From positions 6,264,501 to 6,328,500 of the forward strand of contig CM052358.1 of the NCBI GenBank assembly GCA_028551475.1: a stretch of DNA of 64,000 bases. Direction: 5' to 3'. The stretch is from Casuarina equisetifolia (Eukaryota; Streptophyta; Magnoliopsida; Fagales; Casuarinaceae). The notes beneath the pieces were generated by a model. It saw only the letters and a list, made by a program, of their open reading frames with translations, was not told the origin of the DNA and did not search any database. Numbering within the stretch: position 1 is the first letter of the stretch; the number at the start of each line of letters is the position of its first letter. The position numbers and the translations under genes are program-made. Of this stretch, positions 12,001 through 22,700 are shown one piece after another.

Positions 12001-13779
12001 ATTGTACATCATGGCATATGGTTTTCAGCAGCCACGGAGGGTTCAAAGCAATGTCCACAGTGGGCACTGTAAAAACCGTACGCGCGTCTCTATATTAACA
12101 TCTTAAAATTAGTAGTTAGGTTCTGTAGTGTTTTCTACTTGGTTGTAGCGTCCCCTCTTCAAAGAATAGGATGCGACTGAAAAGACACTAACTTTCTAAT
12201 CGGATATAGCCATGGGAATCAGAGAGATCCCGTTGTTTTCCTCGTCAGCCTGATAAAAGGTTTGATCGCTGCTGCTTCTTCTCATAAGTACTCAAGAATA
12301 TGTTGTTTTCTAGTCGACTCGCCTAACTTTCTTACGTGAGATCATATGTACCTTGAGTTCAGAAGCGACTTGATCGTGGCAGCGGAACTACTTGGTAAAT
12401 CCGATAGGGCGCGATGTTTTAGGTTAGTTATGGAGTTCCTGAAAGGAAAAGCAAAGTATTAGGTAAAGAGTACTTGTTGCTTTGCAGATTATTGTTTGTC
12501 ATTCTAAGGAACCTTCGTGGCATAGGTTAGCACGTAAACAGCAAAAACCTACTGGTCTACCAGGATTGTGATATGTTGAAGGTAGAAGATTGAGAAGCTT
12601 CTTATAGGCTTTTCTAGCAATATGCTCTACCATCCACTTCCTGGACACGACCATTTTTGTTAGGTAGCCACATTCCCTGTATTGCCTTTCAACAATCAAG
12701 GAAAGCCTCATTACGCCATTTCTTTTTTCTCTATCTTTTGAAGTGGGAGCGAATGCCTTCCAATTTTGCAAGAAGTGAGCAGGTTATGTTTGAAAGTGAT
12801 CTGGATTAGACGGCACAAAAGATTTCCATGCAGCCCATAAATTTCTCATCCCAATCAAGATTTGAGCTCAATTACACTCCAATAACCTTAAGTGCTTATT
12901 ATTCATCGGCTAGCCATGGCATACTGATCAACCAAAATCTATCTTACTTATTATAAAACAAGGCATAAACCAACCCGGAATCAGATTAAGTTTCAAAATC
13001 CATATATAAATGTTATTAGCTCATTTATCTAACGAATTCGTCCCCCAGTTGTTTGCTTCTGCCGACACCTGAACTCAGTTGAGCTTGCTTTTCTTGATCT
13101 CTCTGATTTTAGATATAGCTGGTAAAAATAGAAACGGAGGCGTTACTGCCAGCAAAGCATATATTTCTTCAGAACACTTTTCTTCTGTCATTTTGAAAGG
13201 GAAAGATTTTAAAATCATTCTCTGTGACATGTGCGACCAAAAAACATATCATGTGCATTTGTAATAAAAGAGACAAAGAGACATGCCTTAAATGCCAAGG
13301 CACCATCTGTCTTCAACTTGCAGAGCGCATGCGATTTTGTAGTATACCACTCCTTGAGCTTTAGCTTTCAGTAATGAATCATGGTCGCAAGGTAGTAGAT
13401 AAACAGCTTATCCGTGGTGGTTTTGTCGTTATTCAAAATGTCATGGATTGTAGGAAAGGATAATATCATCATGTAGAACCCTTTTTAGAACTAGTCTTAT
13501 TGCCCTGCCATTCTCTCTCTCTCTCTTTCCTGTAAATGTATGGCTTCTTGTTATTCTAGTAAAGACTCCTATTAAGGTACAAAACCTCAACTACATAAAT
13601 GAAGTACGTAAAGCAATCTACTATACAATTATAATAGACTCCCATACAGCTAGCTAGCTTAGTGCTACATTTCTGATAATGTGTTTTTTTTTTCTCTTGA
13701 TGGTTGGGAACCAAGAAAAGAAAAGAAAAGGATAAAGAAACTAAAATGGTTTTCTTTTCACTTAAACTACTATAGAACT
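9083..13779. other. Intergenic sequence, no gene recognised; old repeats at 9.5-10.15 kb
   Basis: Between the Copia remnant and the BELL gene I see no coding exon with family features. Similar sentences of sequence recur near 9505-9545, 9870-9930 and 10080-10150 (an ACTTTAATATCATATTAAAA-like stretch followed by a TTACTTCCTTGAAAACT-like stretch), suggesting an old tandem or dispersed repeat. From 10.3 to 12.8 kb composition is near neutral and open frames are short, overlapping and without domains. The last about 500 bases before 13780 are probably the 3' UTR and flank of the minus-strand BELL gene. Confidence 0.45.
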
Positions 13780-16700
13780 TTAACAACCCCCAAAGTCTCT
13801 AACTGAGAAAGAAGAACTTTTCTCGGGCATGTTTCCGGCATGGCGTAGACCTAGAGTGAGTGAAACATCCCCAGTCGTGGTCCCAAACCTAATGAGAGTA
13901 GATCCAATTTCGGCATTTCCAGAGATGGTCCCAAAATCAGCTGCGACCACGCTGCCACGGCGACACGTGTCGTCGGCAGCTATTAATCTGTGTTGGTGCA
14001 GGTCCGAGCTGTCATGGGCCGTCGGGAAACACTGGGATACAAGCGGTGCCTCATCAGAGGTGGCGGTGGTTGAGTTGCCATGCTTTGCTTGGTTTTCCGA
14101 GAAGCACTGTCTATTGATTGCGGTAAGTGAAGGGTCGCTTTCGGACACATTGACATCGGATCTTTTGCCCGTTGGCGCGGTGGTTGCTACTGCTGCTGCT
14201 GTTGGTGGTGTTGATGTTGTTGTTGTTGTTGTTGCTGCTGCTGGTCCTGTCGTTGATGCTGGTGTGGCAGCGGACTCTGTGGGCGTTGGTGTTTGTGCGA
14301 GGCCACTGTTGTTTTGGTTCCTTTCTCCTTCTCTCTCCTCTGATGCATCCTCTTCTTTCGTCTCCTGTTGATACATCTCCTCCACCATCGGTTTCCACAA
14401 TCGAACTCTGGCATTAATGAACCAGTTGGATACCTGAAAACACCCACTTTAAACAGTTAGCATATCATTAACACTAGGTTTAGACTTCAAACTCCACATG
14501 CTTACTTAGATCATTAAAAAATTAATATTGACCATCAAGTTGCATTAGCTAATTCAAAGCCCATAATGTATACAGATTGTGACACACGAAACAAAAAACG
14601 TAGTCATTTTCTTGTGTAACAAGTGTTTATCCATTGCAAGAAAAATTATGCTTGCGTCTCGGAAAAACCCAATGCATTGGTCGTTATTTGGGCAACACAT
14701 TCTTTGTCATTAGCTTTTCTAGAAGTATGGAATTGTAAAGAGTGTAATATTTCTCAAAGATGTAGAAAGGACAACCCTAAGTTGGTAAAACACGACAATC
14801 AACATTACTTGTTGGAAAGTTCACTCCATTTATCGCTTACTACTGTTAGTGATTCCTGTACTACGTAAGACCCAGCAGTAAAAGTTTCTTTTCTGGTCAA
14901 ACAACCTAAAGCCTAGAGATAGTAAAAATTTATTAACACTAGCACTTCTGTTAGCTGCATGATGAGAATAAATCACTATGTATGCATGATGGAAAGACAG
15001 TGTTAACGTTCTCATGTGTAGACACCTTCTAATTTTCACCGTTATTTAATTGACATGCAATAATAACGGTTTGTTATAAAAAATGCACGTAAAAATTAAG
15101 TAACGAAACACCCATAAAAATAAAAATAAAAATAAATCACGATGCACAAAGGGTTTAGTATTTTGACCAGGACCCTTATTTATTGTTTGTCTTTATGGCT
15201 ATGTCGTGTGGTTGGATGCCATCACTGGACATGAGAGAGAGAGAGAGAGGGGGGGGGGGGGGGCAAAGCTGCAAACTCTTCTGTCTCGTCTCTCCCGTAC
15301 TTAGTGTGCTCTCTTTTTTTCAGGATTTATGTCATGATGGGCAGAATACAAAGTCAAGGAAAATAAAACAAAAAAAAAAGTGTAATTGTCTTTCCAAAAG
15401 AGAGAGAGAGAAAAAAACAACACAAAGTCCATGCAAGTTCGAGTGAACTACCGCTGGTCCCTTTCTTTCCATGGTTTCCTATTATTTCTTCTATGCTTTA
15501 AACTTATGGTGGTACTGTAGCACAGCCACATCTGGAAAAGATTTCCTTAAGGAAAAAGAAACAGGAAAGATTTTCTTGTGGTTCTATACTTCGATTTTTA
15601 CTGTCTTATTTAGAGAAGCGGTAAGTAGAGGACGAACCTGGTTTCTCGATAAACCAGTCTGTCGTGCCAACAGATGCTTATCTGCATCGCTCGGATACCT
15701 GAGAAAGAGACCAGAAAAGGACATCAGAGTCATTGCCCAAACCGTATAAAGAGAACCGAGCTTTCAGCTCCCCTGCAGGGATTGACCCTTTCCTTCTTTG
15801 CCCAAAGGGGCGTGAGAATCTAAGGGAACGAAGGAGAGATCAGCAACTAGCTGCGGCACAAGTAAAGTAGACTACTGCTATTAGTACCGATCTCTCGTCA
15901 TAAGATAAAGTTCGTGAGAAAAAGACCAAGAAAGAAAGAGATAATAGAGTTTATATCATGGGGCTCTTTTTGCAGCTTTTTGCTGACGAAATAGTATGCA
16001 AGGACACTGCATGACTGTTGCTCCAAACATAAATCAAAAAGTTGGATGTATTTGTAGTTAACTGGTAATGAAGAGTCATTTTTTTAACCATCAGAAGAAA
16101 AAGTATGACTGCTACCCATATACAGTTTCTTATAATTGCTATGATGTGTTTCAACTTTCTTGAATTTTATGAGGAATTTGGATATGAGTAGAGGCAACGT
16201 ACGGGTGAAGAAAATGCTCAAAAAGCCAGGCTCTCAAGATATTGACCGAACGTTCTGGCAATCCTCGTTGGGGCCTCCAAGCTTCTTGCTCCATCATGCC
16301 CATTTGATGAAATGCTCTTTGCTGTCTTAGGCTTTGCTCTAGCATTTTAAGCCTTGGAGTCTCTCCTTTGGTTATTCCCGAAGTCCCCGCCCCATCTTTT
16401 TCTCCCAGAAGCTCACAACTATGCTTCAGTTGAGCTGATATCGCATCCTTTAAACACCGGAAATGCCGAGACATTGCCTTCTGTGCAAGAGCAGTATATG
16501 GAACTGCGGATCCAAAACCCAGGACCAGATCGAATGAGTTCACTACCATTTGCATTTGTTCACAGTAGTGGTTGTATCTTCGGTCAACCTGCTCGTAAAA
16601 GTTATGTACGCTTAAGAAGATCAATAACAAACAGTGCTAAGGTCCTTCACATTTTCATATCGTACTAAGTACAACGCAAAGTGCTTTAATTTTGTCATAA

Positions 16701-18997
16701 ATTTCCAAATCACAAAGGTGATGATTGCCTCTTAACCGCGAGACCTCATTATGAATATATAAACAAAGTATTTAAGTTCGCGACAAATTTAATTCACCCA
16801 CCAATTAAGAGAACTAATTTAACTTAACAAAGCAACTGGAAATAAAGAAGGTCCATAGAGAAACAGGCATATCATAGTGAAAGACTCCCATACTGACAAA
16901 ATCGAGTTGAGGAAAAAGAAAGTTCGTAGAAAATGAACGTAGCATATTCATATTTGCAGAATATGCAAGCCCCAAGATAAAATAAAAATTATGACGATCA
17001 TGTGGCCCCAAAAAGAAACCCAAAGCAAAAAAATAGATGCATGAAGCAAAGCGCGATAGACAGACTTGAGTGCTTAAAAAAAATGATATTGAGAGGAAAT
17101 AAAAAGGAAAAAGAAAATAACACATCGCCTGCCCACGGTCAACTATAATGGATACGATATCAAGCAGTGTTTCCATGATGGGAATGGATTTTTCAGAAGC
17201 GATGGTTGTCATGTTAAAGTTCCTACGTATTGCGGCCTGTGGCTTATATTTTTGGTCATCCCTCTAATGCCCTCTCAGGATGTACTCGCCCAAAATTAGT
17301 CTCTTACGTTTTCACCTAACCAAAACTGGAGTTCCTTGCAACACACCCTACCAATCCTATCAGTAATATAAAATATATAATTGAAAAAACAATGTGTAAT
17401 GTTCAATCACAGGACACCGACCTGATCCTATTGAACCCTATTTCACCAGCCGGCTTTTCTCTAAGGATACATAGGTCTATACAATATGCAGACGTATATA
17501 TATAATGCAAACTTGCCGGAGCTTTGTGTTTGTCCCGGTGGTTTTATAAAATAATGTAGTAAATAAATAGGCCAAATGATTGACTCCTGACTCTTGAGAG
17601 GAGAGAGAAGGTGAGAGAGTAAGATTACATGCCTCATCAAGCATGGAAAGAAGTTTGACCTTCCTTCTCTGATGCTCAATCCTGTCAGCCGCTGACAATG
17701 GAGGGAGATCCTTTGATGTCGATGAAGAACCAGCAGTAGTATTACCTGGATTTGAACTAGGGTTCGTGTTGTGCCTTCCAATTTTGTTCTTCTTGAATTG
17801 ACCCCTACCAACACTGCAGAACTCTTCCAACAACTCTTGGGCGGCCTTAACATACTTTGAATTCCTGAGCACGTTCACCACGCCTAATGAGGACCCAAAC
17901 CCAACAGGAACCTGGTGGTTCTGAGCCACTCCTTGCAAATGTAATGTCTGGTTATGACTACCCAAATTCTTGTAATATTGACCAGACGAGGAACCCCCGG
18001 CTCCTTGACTGTAATACAATATCCCACCATCCTCCATCCTCAATTCCTCAGCTTTAGCCGCTTCCAGATGTTGCAGCGAAGACGATAAGGACAATGAAAG
18101 GCCTTGGCCCTCCACAACACCTCCAATTTCACTAGGGTTGTTGAGCTGCGCACCACCGGTGGTTCCTCCTTCATGGCCACTATCAGGAACCCAAGTGAAT
18201 TGACCGAAGGCCCCTCCCGCAGCCCCAGAGGCCGCGAACCCTTGAAGAGAGCTGGATGGGTTTGGAAGCAGCATGTGTAAAGTAGAAGAAGTTGGAGGAG
18301 CTGGAGGAGATGGAGATCTTGGTTGCGGATTCATTAGAAAAAGCTGCATGGCAGCGGCGGAGTCCGCAGCATTAATGCTTGAAATCTGAGATTGATGATG
18401 ATGAGGATGATGCTGAGGTTGAGGCTGAGCTAGACTGTCACGGCTATTCAAACTACTCTGATTCTTTGCATCTCCCAAGGGTCCCAATCCCACCACCATC
18501 CCTTGTCTGTTCCCATACCACTCGTTGGCCACACCAGTCACTGCCGGCTGTGACCGTGGTGAACGATAGTTTGGGGCCATCTGTTGCTCCAACAAGTCTG
18601 AAGCGGTAGTACCCCCATGAGGGAAATTGAACATCTCTGATAACATCCCGGTGGTCTCATACACGGGAAGGCCACCGGATTCTTCTTCATCTATCCCCAC
18701 CAGTGGTGGTGCTTCGAAGCCTTGTACTCTCAGTTTGTCCCTGCGGATCTGCTGAGCTATGTGGTGTTGCTGCGCCTGTTGATGATGGTGATGATGATGA
18801 TGCTGATTTTGCTGCTGTTGCTGCTGGCCTTGATGTGACACGGCCGGTCTGTCAAACCCATTGGAGAAGCTGAAGATGCCGTGGTGGTAGTCTTGGGACA
18901 TAGAATTCGAAGAATTGGACTTATCTGGGATTGAAATTAAGTGGTGGGTCTTGGACTGCGTAAAAAATGGTGGGAGCGGTGGTGTTGCTAGTCCCAT
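13780..18997 (-). CDS. BLH2/BLH4-like: BEL1-like homeodomain protein, SAWTOOTH type (BLH2/BLH4-like)
   Basis: Coding exons on the minus strand: 18997-17633, 16588-16203, 15698-15638 and 14433-13780, joining in frame to about 821 residues. The start is the ATG at 18997 ([11 protein letters not shown]); the frame continues upstream to 19051, but MGLAT and the following [17 protein letters not shown] match the SAW1/SAW2 N-terminus. Order of parts: poly-Gln/His stretch (about 58-80), [13 protein letters not shown] (about 130-142), [17 protein letters not shown] box from about residue 379, BELL domain to about 525, TALE homeodomain about 557-618 ([19 protein letters not shown], with WFINAR and the loop containing PYPSDADKH), and the C-terminal VSLTLGL (ZIBEL) motif. 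The 61-base third exon inside the homeodomain is characteristic of BELL genes. Such proteins pair with KNOX homeodomain partners in the nucleus; SAW1/SAW2 limit KNOX expression in leaf margins. Longer than the Arabidopsis members because of low-complexity Gln/His, Ser/Gly and Thr/Ala tracts. Intron 1 starts with GC rather than GT. Confidence 0.95.
16589..17632 (-). other. GC-AG intron 1 of the BELL gene
   Basis: The exon ends in codons ATG CTT GAT GAG; the next bases are GCATGT. The acceptor is GAGCAG before GTT GAC CGA (VDRRYN). Family conservation fixes the junction as [16 protein letters not shown] in phase 0. The nearest GT, 4 bases downstream, would break the frame. I therefore read this as a GC-AG intron of 1,044 bases. 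Confidence 0.8.
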
Positions 18998-19313
18998 ATC
19001 AGAAGCTTCTTCTTCATCATCTCTTTCAATGGTTCTTGAGGCAAAACACACTCTCTTCCCTTGCTGTTCAATTCACAACGGATCAGTCCGAGACAAAAAG
19101 ATGGAAGAATAGCAATCATCTATTTTCGAGGAATTCATCTACAACAAAAACAAGACAAAAAAGGGGAAAAAAAAAAATGAAAGAAAACAAGTACGATACC
19201 AGGGAAAGAGAAGAAGAAACGAGCTACAGAATAAGATGGATCTTTGTTCTTGGAGCTTTATGATTTTGTTTTATTTTTATTTCCTTAATCATTTTCATCG
19301 TTGTTCTTCACAC

Positions 19314-19357
<44 letters not shown>

Positions 19358-19600
19358 CGATGAGTGAGTGTATATACCTCCTAGACTTGCAGAGTGTGAA
19401 AGGATGTAAAGCTCTCAGACATCGTTTTCCCTTGTGTGGTATTGAAAGCTTCTTGAATTCCTCCTCTTTTCTGTGTCTCTCTCTGCGTGTTGTCGCCCCT
19501 TCCCTCGTCTCTTTCTTTCTCTTTCTCTCTTTTTATTTCTCTGGGGCTTGCTCCTTGCAGTAAGTGCTTCGCAATCGCCTTCTGGAAAGAGAGAGATGGA
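18998..19600 (-). promoter_or_regulatory. 5' leader of the BELL gene with probable leader intron and TATA box
   Basis: On the minus strand a good donor, GAG|GTATAT, lies at 19378/19377, and an acceptor, GAACAG, lies about 75 bases upstream of the ATG, near 19069. This suggests a leader intron of about 0.3 kb, as BELL genes often have a non-coding first exon. A TTTATATAGC element around 19609-19620 could be the TATA box, placing transcription start near 19.58 kb. Pyrimidine-rich tracts (CT repeats) surround the start, as in many plant promoters. All of this is inferred from consensus. Confidence 0.5.
19318..19351. repeat. (TA)n microsatellite in the BELL leader intron
   Basis: About 17 uninterrupted TA units followed by TGTATATCG. 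It sits inside the inferred leader intron about 30 bases from its donor, so length variation could alter splicing or make a useful marker. Confidence 0.9.
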
Positions 19601-19679
19601 ACTTACATGCTATATAAAATAAAAATGGTGGCTTTGGGGACTGATATCTCTCTCAAAGAAAACGCAGGCCAGAGAGAAA

Positions 19680-19707
19680 AGAGAGAGAGAGAGAGAGAGA
19701 GAGAGCC
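19680..19707. repeat. (GA)n microsatellite upstream of the BELL gene
   Basis: An AGAGAGAG run (CT on the coding strand) about 100 bases upstream of the inferred transcription start. GAGA-type tracts near plant promoters can bind BBR/BPC proteins; here this is only a possibility. Confidence 0.75.
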
Positions 19708-19709
19708 AG

Positions 19710-22700
19710 TCGCTTTTCTTCTTCTTTCCTCCTTTTTACTCACCAACAATAACTTGTATTTATTTTACTCATCCCTCACTTTGCCAAACAAAATTTAAAA
19801 TGGAATCTTACAACATGTCGACGAAAACATAAACCCAACACACCCAGAAAAAGGACTTGGAATTATTAGCGTCTGTTCGGATTACCGAAATGGCCTTCTC
19901 TCTCCAGCCCTACGTTTTTCCACTTGAGTTCGCCAAACTGGCCCTTTCGCCACCATTATTATCAACAAAAACCACCTCGTCTCCTTTCACAGTCCACCTT
20001 AATTGCGTTTTAAATTTGCTCTGAAATGACGACCCTGCCATTTCGAATGTCGGCTATTATTGTCATTTTCTATACTTCTTCCGGAACCAACGCAAACTAC
20101 GGAATAAAATAAAGACGAGGCCTGTGCAAAGTCATCTCAATGATCTTAATCTACCACCATACATGCTCTGCTCGAATGACCAGGATGCCCTGGCTAATGA
20201 TTATCGTGACCTCGCGACAACGGTAGTTGATTATGAGATTTTCGTCTTTTTAAGATACCTTTCCTTTTTTTCTTTTTTCTTTTCTTCATCAGTTACCTAA
20301 CATAGTAATACGGACCAAGAGAAGGACAGCCAGAGCAATGGAGGCGAAGAGAGATTTATTAAGCACGAAGAAACTGCACCAAAAAGGATGGCCTGAGACC
20401 CGAGTTAGGTTGCTGCTGGAGATGATGCATGCTCTGAAAGCCACACATAAACGCTTTAGGGTTTGGCAGTATCGATTTCTTCACTGCTTTTAGGCTACTT
20501 TGTCCTTTGGGGTTTACAGAAGTTGATGCCAACAATCAATTCTTCCAGAATATTTGTATATTAATCAACCATGCATCGCTCTTATTCGAGCTCTAATCCT
20601 TGCCAGGAGAATACTATTTATTTAGTTTCATATTTTTATTATGTATTCTGACTGTTCGAATACAGAATTCTCAAATTCTTTAGGGATTACCTCCTCTATA
20701 CTCTTTCAGCATCTAAGAATCAGATTCCCTTCACACGTATGTAACCCGTGTCGTGGCTCTCCTGGTTCGACCAAAGTTCAAGAAAGTAAAAGATGATGTT
20801 TTACAGACAAGTGCACCGAGTAAGCGCGGGAAGAAACATCGTGGGTTTCATGCTAAGTGTGGAGGTATTCTGATGCCTTGTCAATGATTCAATTTTGGTT
20901 GGTTTTAAGACTTTTTTAATGAACCAATCGTATATATGCAGTAGTCCCTTTACGAATGCAAAGTGAAGTCAATCAACGTAAAATGCACGCAAAATATGTT
21001 TGACTTGGGAGGGAATATGCAGTAAGCCTTTATCCTCGTCGATAGGGTTTGGCAAGGTTTGAGTTTTTGTTTCTTCTGGTAGTTAACCATGTTTAATCAG
21101 CTTCTAACGTATGTATCTGTACACCCTTTAATATGTTTATATATTTGTTAATGGAATTCAAAGTTTCAGCACTCTGAATACGTTTACCAATGGCCTCTTG
21201 CTTACTTCAAATGCAAGAAGGGAAATAAAATAAAATAAAATAAAATAAAATAAAGTAAAAAATAGAAATAGAAAAGAAGTGGGATTGTCCTCTAACGTAC
21301 GTACAACAATTTGAAGACGCACCCCTTCCTACTCCAAACTCTCCTCCATCCAACTGCAAACCGGATCGACAATTGACAGCCCAACCCTCCCTTTCTCCCT
21401 CCCACCTGTCGTCGTCTTTTGGGTGATGTCACGTGATTCTCACCCTCCTCTCACACGCTTGACAGCCCCACTTCATCATTGAGAAAACCTAATTATCTCA
21501 TCCTCCACTCACGTGCCAAAGTCGGCTATGCTCGTATGCCTCCTCAAATTTTGATTTCCCCATGTTTGGGCTGCCACGCGGACACAGTCTTGTCCTCTAC
21601 TTTGTACATTTGAAGTTCACGTTCAAGCTTTGTTTTTCACTTTTTGGTTTTATGTTTCCAGGAAGGGTTAGTTGTTAGTTGTTCACGTTCAAGCTATATC
21701 CTTTTTCTGCTGGTGGCTGTGGGGGCTACAGGACAGGATTGGCATCGGCAGGCCTTCCATTTTATCTCAAGCAACAATCTCTGAGTATCACTTCACACAC
21801 AACATCAACAACTTGGATGGATTCATTGGATGTAGAAAGACAACATCAATTCACAATCTTAGCCGGACCCTGCTAAGTTCTCAAATGATAGAATAATCCC
21901 CAAGTTAATCATTCTCACATTGATGGGTCTTTGTTTTGGGGAATATCTTTAAATGCGATGATAATGCACATTATGATATGTATTTCAAGCTAACATTTTC
22001 ACATTAACTAGTTTGTCTCCCAAGAAACTCGTTGTTATCATCATTAATCGAACATATTTTGTTCTATTTGTCGACCGATTCTGCCACATTTTCTTCCACC
22101 TATATATTGGTAATGATTTGATACTTTACGAAAGCTGGTACTGAAATTAGGGCCAGCTGCAGATGAAATATGACAATGCAGTTAAACGAAGCTTTTACGA
22201 GTGATTCTAGTCTTCACCTTATGATGGTTGCTTGAATTCCAAATAACACTTGCCTATTCCCTACGATATCTTCTAATTTTGTTGAACCTGTGACATGATA
22301 AAATCACTAACAAATCGGTGCATAAGAGTTTCCTATCCTTTTCTGGATCTTGGAAAAAGTTTTAAAATCAGTTGCATGTGGCATGTACGTACTGATAAGC
22401 ACGGTTAAATTCCTTTAGCAGTACTTAGTAGCAGATTTCCTAGATACTACGATGCCTATAGCATGTGGTAGTCTAAGTCATTATCAATCATCTCTTGCTC
22501 GGTAAAGGCCTGCAATCTTTCTTTTTTTTCAAGTTTTTAGTCCCAGACCCTGCTGCGGTGCAAAAGGCATACTCCAGGGAGGCTCTTGTGTTTCTTGTCG
22601 AATTATCATTTCAAAAGGAAGAGTTCCCCAGCCCTTATGAATGATCCCCAATCATAATTTCAACTGCGAATCCCAATCTCTGTGCACATTTAATAGCTGG

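Noticed and set aside
12499-12771. 90-codon minus-strand frame
   Set aside because: No motif or flanking gene structure; kept as intergenic.
13829-14447. Several open frames on both strands overlapping the end of the BELL gene
   Set aside because: They are shadows of exon 4, held open by Thr/Ala/Ser-rich triplet repeats; only the minus-strand frame continuing WFINAR is homeodomain-like.
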